DNA of 64,000 nucleotides, taken from NCBI GenBank assembly GCA_028622995.1, contig JAJQJQ010000004.1, forward strand, positions 9,238,001 through 9,302,000, written 5' to 3'. The notes under the pieces are model-generated. The model made no database searches. It saw only the letters and a list, made by a program, of their open reading frames with translations, and was not told where the DNA came from. Of the stretch, positions 21,159 to 35,600 are shown in pieces (position 1 is the first letter of the stretch; each line of letters starts with the position of its first letter). This stretch comes from Panagrolaimus kolymaensis (lineage: Eukaryota; Nematoda; Chromadorea; Rhabditida; Panagrolaimidae). Made by a program: the position numbers and the translations under genes.

Positions 21159-21817
21159 TATTGGAAATTGAGAAAGATTGGAAGAAGCTTCAGTTGAACC
21201 TGAATGATGCTTTTCGATCATCCATTCCTTGGCTTTTATAGTCTTTATCCACAACCAGTTACCTAAGGCTATGTTTATTTATTGCACAACAATGTTTCAC
21301 CTTTTTTTTCTGTATCCATTGTTTGTGACTTAACACAAACAATAGCTTACTTCCTTATTTTAAAAGAACAAAAACCTTTATTTACACGTGTAACAACAAA
21401 AAAAGGTAACAGCGATCAAAGACAAGAAAAAACCGTGAAAAGTTGCAATAGCTTTTTTTCTTTCAAGTATCATCCGGTTTTGCTTCATTTAAAGATTTTG
21501 AAAGGAAAGTACATACTTGACACTTACATCTCTTTTTACTTGCATATCTCAAACATACAAACATCCAACTAACATAATGTTTGACTAATAATGTCAATAC
21601 CCGCAAGCAATGGAAGAAGAAGCAAAGAAATCATAAATGTAAACATGAACAAGAGAACAATTTTGCAGCCACTAACGCAGACATGGTTGTCACCTTTTGA
21701 TTGAACTCAAAATTTTCACAAACTACCAATATCCAAATCCACATCCATTTATTATCTAATCAACACACATAATTCATACAAATAACAAAAAAAGATATAA
21801 AAGTTACAATAATGGCT
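21159..21817. other. Intergenic region between secreted-peptide and pseudokinase genes
   Basis: Promoter side of the secreted-peptide gene on the left (a TTTATAG-like AT box near 21235-21242 on the + strand, CTATAAA on the minus strand, about 80 bp before the start codon, is a plausible TATA element) and the 3' flank of the pseudokinase gene on the right. The rest is unremarkable. Confidence 0.45.
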
Positions 21818-23551
21818 TTATTTAATGGGGTTGTTGTTATTCTTTGAATCTTTCTTTGGTAATGCAGAAGCAGGAGATTTAGGAGCAGCAGTAGGAATAA
21901 GTTTGGTGTTGTTGTTGTTGTTAGTATCTTTTGATTTTGTAGTTGTTCCATTTGAAATTATTGGTTTAGCTGGATTTGGAAGATTTTTATTTGCATGTTT
22001 TGATTTAGCATCCTTTGGTTTACCTTTGAATGGAAAAATATCTTGCGATGGTGGAATACCTAAAAACATCACATGACTATCTTAATCAACAACAAAAAAA
22101 GCAGTTAAAAATGCTTTACCATAGAGACTATTTGAATCACGAATTGACAATGGAGCTGGAGATGTTGGAAGACGTATGGTTGGAAGTATTAATGATCGAG
22201 TTGTATCCATAGCAGCAGGTGAAGTAGCAGCCGTCGATGTTGTTGCTGTTGGATGCTGTTGTTGTTTACGCTTGTGTAAAGTTGGAAAATGTTTACAAAT
22301 TTTATCATTTATTTCTGATATCTTTGAATAATCTGGTGTTGATCCATATTGAGATGAGTTTATAATATCAATAATTCTTTGATAATCCTTGGAAATTCTT
22401 TCATGAAATAGTTCGAATGTATCTGAAAAACAAACAAAAACTAACATTAGCAAATTAACCGTACAAAACAACTAACATTGATGATAAAAGAAATTCCATT
22501 TCATTTCCAATGATTCTGATGGAATTTGATAACTTCGTTTCCATGGAATTGAATCAATCACACATATTTCCAAGCAACAATATAGCCAGGATTCAATGTC
22601 ATCCATCCTTGTTAAATTCATCGTTGAATGGTTTCTTCGTGACATATAAATTGAATTCAACGTATTCATTCTTCTTGGTGGTTGTTGAACTTTTGGTATT
22701 TCACATTCAAATCCATTAGAAGCATTCATTTCATATCGCGTTGATAAACTAAATCCAATAAGAAATATTACAGCTGATTGAGTTTGTGATCCTATTGCGA
22801 AGTTTGAAGGTTGGATGTTTCGATGGATGAAGCCAAGAACATGAAGATTTTTGATTGCATTAAACATTCGTTTATTGATTCGAACTGCAGTTGGCATCCT
22901 GAAAACGTTAAAGGTTAGTGAATGGAAAATTAACCGGTGCAGTAACAGCCCCAACAACTTGGGTATTCGTTACCCATCCAAAAAATCAAGAAATATAAAC
23001 TCACGGAAAACCATTATAAGTTTTTTGTAAATCAGCCAAATTTAAACCAAGAGCAGTAACAATAATAAAACGAAAGTGATCAGTTAAACCACGATCAAAT
23101 AATTCCACAAAGTTATCAACCATTGCAGGACGAAGTCGACGAGCTTCAGCAACTTTAGAAAGGATATTGAGTTCAGATTTAAGTCCAATTTCTTCATCCA
23201 TCGATGGACCACATTCAGCTTTGAGAATATAAACTTTATTTCTTCGAAATAATGGCACATTTCTTTCTTGCAATTTGACTATAACACAAAGAGTTCCACG
23301 TTTGAGACATTCAATCACTTCAAAACGTCGTAGAGAATTTGGTGATTCAATGATTGTTCCTTTTTTGAGATATTTTGTTGCAACTTCCTAAAAAACAAAT
23401 AAAGCTTCAAAAAAAAATGAAAAATGAAACAAACTTCAACAGCAGAACCAAGTTGTAAAGGTATTGGTGTAATTGAAAGTTGAGGAGTTTCAATATTGGA
23501 TGATGATGATTCGTTATTTGAGCTACTGGAACTATTGCTATTTGATGACAT
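21818..23551 (-). CDS. CK1/TTBK-type pseudokinase
   Basis: Five exons in coding order: 23551-23435, 23387-23005, 22898-22477, 22422-22120 and 22059-21818; phases agree, 488 residues. After a Ser/Asn-rich N-terminus the fold matches the nematode-expanded casein kinase 1/tau-tubulin kinase group: VYILKAECG carries the ATP lysine (about 95), followed by ITALGLNLADL-type hinge text (VTALGLNLADLQ). The catalytic loop is HRNIQPSNFAIGS, so the HRD aspartate is Asn (about 194), and the metal-binding DFG is GFS in FLIGFSLSTRY (about 215-217). Both aspartates essential for phosphotransfer are gone. It probably acts as a scaffold or regulator; many such worm paralogues are sperm-linked, which is only a family hint. 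The C-terminal 120 residues are low-complexity, Lys/Asn/Pro-rich. Donors GTTTGT and GTTAGT are less canonical than in neighbours. Confidence 0.82.
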
Positions 23552-23950
23552 CCTCTTCTTCTTTTTACAAGCAGGAACAAGAAACAAACAACGTTGATTT
23601 CACAAACTTTGATTTTGATAAAACTTGAAAATGCATTGCATTTTTTGTTGTTGAAATTTATCAATGAAAAAATTTGCATAAACCAAAAAATGATTGATAT
23701 TTTTGTTTCAAGCAATCATTTGCTTCAGAAATCATTTACTGCTTATTGACGTCGTCGTTCATTCATTCTTCAAAGTTTTTTTTCTAAATGCAAGTTTCAA
23801 AAAAAAGTCCGCGTAAATTACTGTATTTCGTTCCGGGATGAACCTATTTATGGGATTTTTTGATGCGTGTCTTTTTTTACGCGCTTGTTCGGCCTTCTCT
23901 GTTTCGTCAATCCTTCCACCAATTATTTTTAGAGTTGAGCTTTTGTTGTT
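23552..23950. promoter_or_regulatory. Divergent promoter region of pseudokinase and DLD genes
   Basis: A 399-bp region between two start codons pointing away from each other. It is less A/T-homopolymeric than the long spacers, with GACGTCGTCG near 23748-23757 and TTACGCGC near 23876. These could be regulatory sites but I cannot assign factors. Confidence 0.45.
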
Positions 23951-25663
<1,713 letters not shown>

Positions 25664-26664
25664 TTTACATGTTTTGTTAGGATTATTATGTGGATTAATG
25701 AATGAAAATTGTAATGAGCTTAAGATTTTACTTCTCTTATTTTGTATTGTAATAATATTGTATGTATCTGATTATGTGTTTAGGATTACATAATTTATTT
25801 TTTGTAAAATTTATGTATGTAAATAAAGCAATTATTTTATCAATCATCATACACCGAAAACGATTGATACAAGAGATAAACAAACTGCATTTTTACATTT
25901 TTTTTAATTTTAAAGAAGATGAAAAAACCGGAACACATTGAATGAGATTTTCTTTTTAAACATAACATATAAGCGTATTAGCCAGTGCATTGCACGTACA
26001 AACATATGTCACAACCTTAGAATATGGTAGTAACTAAATAGAATAATAAAAATACATAGTAAAAAAAGAAGGCTGACTAAAAAAAGAGGAGATGCAAGAT
26101 ACATAAAAAAAAGTTTAGGAAAGGAATGATTAGAAAAAAGTTGACAAATAAATTTATGAGAATGAATGGAAAATAAAAACAAGAAACGGGATCACCCAAA
26201 TCACGAAATCATAAAATTCGAAATTGGAATTTAAAAAAACTCGAGATTATTGCTTGCTAGATTTGAGTTTTATATTTATCAATCATGTATGCTTCTTTTT
26301 TTCGATCAAGAAATATCATAAAATCATTAAACAATTTTTAAAGAAAGAAAGGACAAAATTGGAAAGATGGAAAAAAAGTTTCTTTTACAAACAATAAAAA
26401 AATTCGTACATAATTTCAAGGAAAATAATAATAATGAGATTAAAGTTGTATTTTGTTCTTTCTAATTTTTGTTTTGTTGAAGACTAGTAAAAATTTTACA
26501 AAATAAGAAATCAAGGAAAAAACTGTTAAACATAAATTCTTTATGATTGGATTGGCTTTTTTAGAAATTTTAATCCCGAAGAAAAGATAGATACCAAAAA
26601 GTGGAATTAATAAATGTCAAAAACTAGGTTTATAAAACTGAAAAATGAAACGTTGGTTTGGAAA
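25664..26664. other. Convergent 3' spacer between DLD and RasGRP
   Basis: AT-rich; AATAAA near 25820 likely ends the DLD mRNA. The first AAACTG of the RasGRP array lies at 26635, 25 bp outside the RasGRP stop. No gene, RNA or element recognised in the rest. Confidence 0.45.
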
Positions 26665-29600
26665 TTATCGAACTTCAGCCACTTCATGATGAGTTTCCAT
26701 GGTTGGTGATAATCGTGTGCCACCATTGCTTGCAGTGGAAATTTTATGATGATGGGTATTATTGGTAAAATTTCGATGATGAGGAAATCGAGATGTTGAT
26801 GTTGCTGTTGTGGAATTATTTCCTGTGCCTCCTGTTGTTGGTGGTATTCCAAAATGATGACGATTATTAGAATTTGAATTTGGATTATTTGGGGATGAAC
26901 GATGATGATTGTTTTTTGATAAAATTTTTGATGGACCATTATTTTTCTCCGATGAAGTTGTCAATGGTTCACTCATTGAAGAATCATCTTCAAATACTTC
27001 TTCACATGCAAGTGATACTACATTATCGGTATCCGCTTCAGTTTCATCCGGCGAGGCATTATTGTTTTCACTGAAAAAATTTAGTTTATTTTTATAAAAA
27101 ACTGAGAAGAGCTTTGGTTTTTGGATTGACATTTAAGGATTTTAAGGAAAGAAAAAATACACAAATAAATGGATTCATGGACTTTTAACAATTTTTTTGG
27201 AGCACATATAAGACGATTACGGTAAGGAAAATTTGGACATGGCACATTTCTTTATTTAAAAAAAACATTTAAACTGCGGTTTCTCGTCTGAGCTTTATAA
27301 GAGAATTTTAAATTTTAGAGGGATAAAAAACTGTGGAAATTTGCAAACTTTGCAAGAAATTGGCCGCTTGTTTTTTTAAAAAAATGAAATTATTTTTTTC
27401 ATTTTTGCTCAAAAAACTGTAACAAATGGTTAATTTTGGCTTGAATAAAATCATTTTAAAATGTTTGTTTTTAACATTTTTGGAAAAAAACTGCAGAATT
27501 TGGAAGGGAGTGATAAAATTATTTTTTAAGGAAAATATAAAACTGTGAAGTTGCAGTTCTATTCAACTCAAAAAAATAAATTTATATGCATTTATTCTTA
27601 CCGATAATAATCAACGGATTCAGATTTAGCTCGATTTTTTCTTGAACGTATTAATCGATGAAATGAAGATCTCAAAGAATTTCCAAAGATAATAGGAACC
27701 GCGACGGACGAGGGTTCAGACGTGGCCGTTAATGGAGGTTCAGGTGAAGGACTTTCAGATACAGTACTAACAGTACGATTTTTAGGACGAAAACTGGAAA
27801 AAGGAAAGCTCGGTAAAAAGTTATAAGAAAAAGTTTTTCAAATAAATTAATTTTTGAAACTTAAAAAAAGCAAATAAAAAAAACTAAAGAAAAAAAAAAC
27901 TAAAAAAATGTTTATTGAAAAAGTTTACGAACCCTCGTGGAAGTGTATTTCTACGACGACGCTTTTGGGTGCTACCACCACAAGGAAGTGGAGGAAGGCT
28001 ACTAGCAATATTAAATTGATAAATTTGTAGAAAAAGTTGCAGAAAGCAAATACTGAAAAATAAAAAAAAACTAACAAAAATGTGCAAAAAAATAAAAATT
28101 AAAAAAGGGGAAAGAAGGGTATTAATAAAAAAGGAAATGAAACTGAATAGATAATACAAGGTTAGTAAATAAAGCAGTAGTAACTGTTAAAAGCATCACC
28201 AAATGATTTTTGAGAATAAATTAATTTTTTATTTATTAAAACTGTGAGGAAGGAATTTTTTAAATTTTTTTTTGGGTTTTTAAACTGTGTTGACGTTTTG
28301 TGGATGTTTTTTTATAACATAAAATTCAAACTGAACGGTAAACAAAAAAATTTAGTAAAAAAAATTAAAATTCTTTTTTACAATTTTTATATAATTAACT
28401 GTTGAAGGAGTTCCGTCTATTATCGGAAATTATTTTCTTTTTTAAATTAAAAAAAAACTGGACTTACAGTAAAATTTCACTGTAAAAAATTCTAATTTAT
28501 AATATTCCATTTTTTTAGAATTAAAACTGTTTTAAACATAAGTTTTACAAATTTTCGAGAGACTAATATGCATTCTCAAAAATCACATGAATTTTTATAA
28601 ATATAAAATAAACTGAAATTCAACATAAATTCCAACACACATAAAAAGAATAGGGAAAAGCAACATTAATATAAAACTGTCTTTTCAAAGAAAGTTGGAA
28701 GCTTACCTATAATTAAGGAATATTCCTTTTCTTGGAGTTGTAACGGATCCATTCGAGGAAGTATTCGAAGAGGCACTAACGGTCCTTGGACTGCTCAACC
28801 ACGAGGAAATGCTTCCGCCTGTTTGTCTTTTTCTTCGACATTCAGCCACTGCGGAATCTTTGCAGCATTCATGAACCACCAATCCACAATCCTTGCATTT
28901 ATATCCTTGACGAATTAAACCCCAAAGCTATAAATAAAAATTTTTTTTATTAAACTGTCTTTTTCAGAAGCATTTTGGCAAACCATTTTAGTGCAATGAG
29001 CGCAAAGAGTTGGAGTTAAAAAAGTTGTTTCATGAAAATTATGTTTGAATCCACGTCGAAAATCGGTGGATTGTTTATTCAAATTTATAAAATATGCTTT
29101 CATCTCCGATTTACTTATTTGACCGTCCCTGAAAATGATTAATATTAAAAATTATAACTGTAAAAGAATCCCATTTTTGTTTAATTTGGATTATTTTAAA
29201 TATAATGTTAAAAATTTATAATCATAAACTGCTTTATGTCCATCGACATTGGCGGGATAAAATTAATGAAAAAGTTTTATCATTCATTTATTGAAAAAAA
29301 ATGAGAAAAATGAGGAAATTATGGAATTATTATTTTATTGAAAACTGTTTCACTTATCAACTTTAAAAAAAACTTTATAGAATTATAAATTTTTTTAGCT
29401 AATTTAAAAAAAAACTGTGGCCTTTTTTTGAGGTGGTTTAATTTTATGGGGAAAAAACTGTTGCATCATTTGACATGCCACCACAAGGATTAAATAAAAT
29501 TAAATCGAGAAAATTTCACTGTATTCAAGAAGATCTCGTAAAAGCATGACAAATAATTTAAAACTTTTAGCAACAAAAGCTGTGGGATCTTTTACATTTT

Positions 29601-32600
29601 TGTGTAATCGATTTTATTTTTGAAAAAAAGCAAGCTTTGATTTAAATATCAAAAACATGAAAAAGGAAAATAAAAAAAACTTTTTTAATTTACCTTTTAA
29701 AGAAAGATTAAATAAATTTAAAAAAATGAATGTTTAACTGCAAAATCAAATAATTCAGTAAAAATCGTGAAAAAGATATTTAAATTTTTTAGAAAGAAAA
29801 AACTGAGTTATGGCTTCTTGGTATTAACAAAGAATGGTTTTCAAAATTTGGAAGAAATAAACTGTTTTACTAAAAATTTTGGTGAGAAAAAAAACTGTTT
29901 GAAAATAATATAAAAATCTTTTCTTTTTTTTTATAACTGGCAAAACCTTTAAATATTGGAATAATTTTAAAAATAAACATTTTTTGTAAAAAAATATTTA
30001 ATGGATGGCATTGACACGATTATAGGGTCTAAGAAAAAAGACAAACACATAGAATTATTAAAAACTGAATCTGTTTGTTTTTTGATATTAAAATACCGCA
30101 AAATTTATTTTTTTTTCAACTTATAAAACTGTCATTTTAGAATTCCTTCTATTTGGTTATTTACTTTTTAATAAAAAAAACTGAATAAAATTTAAAAAAT
30201 GCAAATTAAATTTTTAACTGTCTACCATTGATAAAAGACACAAAAAAGATTGAAATATTTTTTTCAAAATTTATGCGGGAAAAAACTGTCTTTTATGAAA
30301 AGTTTGAGCAAAATAAAAACTGGATCATTCATAATCAATTCGATTTTTTTATCAATGTTTTAAAAAAATATTGAATCTATGAAAAAAAACTGGGATTACT
30401 GATGATGAATGGCTAAAATTATATATTTGTAAAAAAGAAAAACTAACCGATCTGCATCAATTGCAACAAAAGGATCGATGAAAGGAAAATTTCCAACAAT
30501 TTGTTCAAATTCTGCTTTAGAAATATATGAATCTCGATCATGATCATAATGCTTAAATACTGCATCCACCATGGCGGACACATGTTTGTTAACTGTGTCG
30601 GAATCGGGTTGTTGACAAACTCCACTGGCCCAATCCGCAAAAACGATGGATTTCGAAGAACTTGATTGAAAATTTAGCAAAGTTTTTGGTTCTCTTTTTA
30701 GTGATAAATCATAAATATCATTTTCATTATATGTAATATCAAAAGAAACTTTAAGGGTATTAATTAAATCCATATTAGGTTCCATAAAATTATGAGCTGC
30801 TCGATTTACACCCAAAAAATAGGTTAGCAAATTTGCAAGTTGAAAGAATCGTTTAAGACTAATGGTTCCAGTTTTATCAAAACTTGGCCCATTTCCATTC
30901 CAAGCAATTATATCTTTAAGATGGATACCCATAATAGGAATTTTAAATTTATTTTTAGTTGTGGATTCCAAAATATATTTCCGATATAAACCAAAATTTG
31001 AATGATTTGATAAAAGTTGAGTCAATGAATTTAAGTCCTTTCGAGTTTCATGAGATAAACACGAATGAGTTTTAGTTAATCGTGATATATTTGAATGTGT
31101 AACCCCACCAATCACCGCCATTAAAGTATTAAAATTATTTAATTTCCTTAAATGTTTTCCAACATTCACAAACTTTGTGATTATTTCTGCTCGCTGCTTT
31201 GGAAGAGATTTAGAGAGAATCATGCATTGAACCCATGATGAAATGCTCTATAAAAAAAATATTAAATTAAAACTGTCTTGAAGAACTTCCTCGAAGAAAG
31301 AAAACTGGAAAGAAAGATATCCGCGTAAATGTATATACAAAAATCTTTTAATATGAAAATTTTCTTAAATAAGCTAGAATAATTTTTTTAAACTGTCATT
31401 ATCAATTACAGATGTTTTTGATAAGTATGTCCATAAAAATTTTTAAAACTGAATATTAAACATTCTTTGTTTAATTAAATGTAGAAATATTTAATTTCAG
31501 AAACATTTTTTCGATATTTATTATTTAACTGTCTTTTTGGTATTTTGGGCAGTTTTATTTTAAAGCTATCTTAATAATGGAAAGGTTTATTTTATAAAAA
31601 TAACTGGAAACTTTTCATTTTTTTATAGATTAAACTGCGTAAAGATTTTTTAAATGGTTTTTGAATTAAGAAAAAAGTCTTATATAAAATTTCTATTAAA
31701 AGTGTGGCAAGAGAGTGAACAAAAATATTTATTAACTAACTGTGATGTAGTTGGGTAATGGCATATTTTATTTTTTTAAAGAACATATTTTTAGTTAAAA
31801 CTGTCTTAGTATTAAGAAGGGTGCTATAATTTTTTTTACATAAAACTGTATCGACTATTGTTTGTTTAGTATCGCAAAATTTTTAAGCGCTTTAAAAAGA
31901 AATAAATTGTCTTTTGCAGTAGGGTTCCGACGATTCCCCGAAATCGGGGATTTTCCCCGATTCCCCGGCCCGGGGAAACTCCCCGATTCCCCGTCCCCGG
32001 CCGATTCGGTTCCCCGGACGGGGATTCCCCGACTCCACTTCCCAAGTCGGGGAATCCCCGACTCCCCGTCCCCGGCCCATTTTTTATTTCGGGGATAAAT
32101 ATTTAATTTTTAAACATGAGATTTGCTTTAAATAACCTCTCACCAATACTAATTAAGGATAAATATGCTATAATTAACACACAAAAAAAATTTTTTTCCT
32201 TCAAAAATTAACATTAAAAATTTTTCGGGGAATTCCCCGGTGAATTTTTGAATTTCGGGGATTCCCCGATTCCCCGTCCCCGACGAATGCACTCCCCGGC
32301 CGGGGAATTCCCCGACTCAAAATCCATTTTCGGGGATTCCCCGTTCCCCGACTTTTTTCCATTTCGGGGAATCGTCGGAACCCTATTTTGCAGACATTGG
32401 GTAGGGAAGGAAAACTTTAGATTTGTTTATATTTTGATATTTTTTTATTAACTGCTTAACGTTTTTTTTGAACCAGCATAAATCATGGTTTTTATATTTT
32501 ATAAACTGCCATTGGTGTTTTTCAACAATATTTGCATCATGGTAATAAATTTTGATTTTTATTCAAACTGATTCTTCATCCACAAAGCTACTTGCTTTTA

Positions 32601-35600
32601 GAAAAATAAAAATTTTCCCCCAAAAGAAGATATCACAATAAAAATAACTGTGCCACATAGCTTTATTTTGGATAGTATGTTTTTTTAGTTTTAGGTAGCT
32701 TTTTTAACTTTGAAAAACTGTCTGCCATAAAAATTTTTAGGAATATTTGTAAAATAGCAATATTTTTTCGATTTTTTAAAACTGGATTCATGATGTTTTT
32801 TGGAAAAAATAAAATAATAAACTTTTTTTGATCGCAAAAAAATCAATAATATGAAAATAAATAACTGTGCTTCCGGTAGTAAAGGCTTTATTTTTAATTT
32901 CAAGAAACTGCAACAAGGGTTTTTGCAACTATTAAATTATTTGCCTCTCCAATAAAAAAAGAAAATAAAACTGTTTGGATCAAACATTTGGTGAAGTTAA
33001 AACTTACATTAAAAACTGTAATAGACTTCTCCAAAATTGGAGTGGAATTTAATTTTCCAGCTTTAATATATTTTTTTATTTCTGGAATCGTTACTCGACT
33101 TAAAGCTTTATAATCGATGTGGCTCATGGAATTTGAAATATCTTCGGGACTCCATTGTTCAAAGCATAATGAAACATGGCGGGAAACTGGGTTTCTAACT
33201 GATACATTTCGAAGCCAAGCATATGAGGGACTAAAAAAATCAGGGGATTATTTTTTTTCTGTCAAAAAAAATTAAAACTGCGTTTTGTGTTTTTTCGTTT
33301 TGGGTGTTTAAAACTGCGTAAAGACAATTTTAAGGATGGAAAACTTACACGGAGCTAACATCTAATTCATTGATTGCAGCTTCATCAATTTCATCATCAA
33401 TGGTCATTTTTTTAAGTCTCTCCACTAATTTACATAATTGTGCATGAGCATCAAAATGAACAGGGAAATCACGAATCCAAAATCCTATGGCATAACATAT
33501 TTTTGTTCCAAGTTCATCGCATTCTTCCTGGAAAAAAGAGTAAAGTTAATATTATCTTTTTTTATTAAACTGGGAGAGACCGAGTAGAAGGGAAAAAATT
33601 AAAATATATTTTGTCATTTTTTAATTTTTAACTGTTTCGAAATGTTCACCTTTGATATATTTTTCGACGATGATTTCAAAAATAGGCTTTTGTGGTTTTA
33701 TTTTTTATCTCTTAAATTTTTTTTAAACTGTGCTCTAAATTGCAATGATTCCAAAAAGGTTAACACTTTTTTCATTATTTTTATTTTAACTGTATCAATG
33801 GATTTCTATTCAATTTTTTATTATTATTATTTTTCTTGAGGAAAAACTTTTCTTTAAACAGCAAATTTTAAAACTGGAGAAAATGAAAAAAAGGATATTA
33901 AGAATTATTTTAATTTTTAACTGAGATGGGATAACTAAATCGAAGGTTTTTTGCATTTTTTTCTTTTGCAAAATTTCTCATTTTTTCCTGCAAACCCAAA
34001 TCTTTCACACAAAAAAAAAATAGCGATAAATCATCTTAAAATTAAACACCATTTATAAAGACAACAAAAGCTCAGCTGGATGTCTGTCTTCTAACTAACT
34101 AGGCTACATTTATGCAAAAAATGCAAAATGAAAGATGATCAAAGATTCATCTTTTCTATTCTTTTTTTATATTTTAAACTGCTCGGATGTGTGTTTGGTG
34201 TTGTTGCAGAACACATTGCTATTTGGTTTATTTTAAGAAATCCAAAAAAAAATATTAAAACTGTTGCTTGGCTACGAATTTTTCTTTTCTTATAGAGAAT
34301 TTTTTGTTTTTGTTTAACTGCACAGATTTTTGATAATTTGGGATAACTGCATATCGTTAAAAATATTGTTCCCATTTTTTGAGCGATCAAAATCAACTTT
34401 TCAAGAAATAAAAAAAAGATGTTGGAGATCCTTTTTTAGAAAACTGGATTCCTTAAAATAAAAGTCAAATGGTGAAAGTCATTAATTATTTTAAAGAAAA
34501 CTGAGAAAGAAGAGAAGCGAGAGAAAGATAAACTTGAACTTCTTTCGATTAATGGCTATTAATTACTTTTTTTTATTATCACTTTTTAAAACAAACTTTC
34601 GCGGATTTTTTTTTTCATTATATTTTTACTGCGCGGAAGGAACAAAAGTTAAAAAGCTTTTGAATTTTATTTAATTTTATTTTATTATAAAACTGCGATG
34701 TTGATTAAATACATTTTTATAAATTTAAAACTGCCAACAGGTGGTGCCGATACGTGTATGCACGCTTTATTTTGAAAACTGTTTTCCGTTATTTTCGGAG
34801 TTTATTAAAAGAAAATATTTTTACACAAAAACTACGACGTTTTTCCTTTTTTTTATCCCCGAATATAAACTGACCACGATCGTTTTTTGCAAGAACTGTT
34901 TGGAAATTTTCCTTACATTCTGAATTAATAAATTTTTTATAAAAAATATATTTAACACGTTTAAATAGATTATACCGATTTTTGTCGCTTTCTTGAAACT
35001 GCCTTATCATTTGAATATTTTTTTAATTCAAAATTTTCAGAATCAAAAAATGCGACTCTTCATTTTAATTTTCTTATTTTCATCTTTTTCAACCCTTTTA
35101 TTAGCACAACAATTGGCACATAACAGCCTCTTCCCCATGGCTCCCTTGCCACATCTTCCAATGGCTCCCTTGCCCCATTTACCCCTGGCTACGTTCCCGC
35201 CTTTTCCTATGCCCACTGCGCTTCACACACTGCCTCAATTCCCAATGATGCCAGGAGCAGCTGGATTTCCAACTGTAGCACCATTACCAATGCCAACATT
35301 CCATACTCTTCCACCATTTACTCCTCCACCGCCCATTCCATTCACCCCGGTTCCACCGGGGAGAGCCATGGCTCCAGTTCAAGTTAGATATGACCCTTCA
35401 CCTCCAAGAAGACAAATAAATTATCAAAATCCTAATTTTGCTTGGAGAGAAATCCCCAAAACTCGGCCATATCAATCGCCAGATCGTTATCAACCCATAA
35501 ACTTTTTCCATCCATCCGCAATCGATCAAAATGTTGGATATGAAAATGATATCGGTCATATTTGGTATCTATGTACCACGGGAAATTGTGGGGGAAGGGG

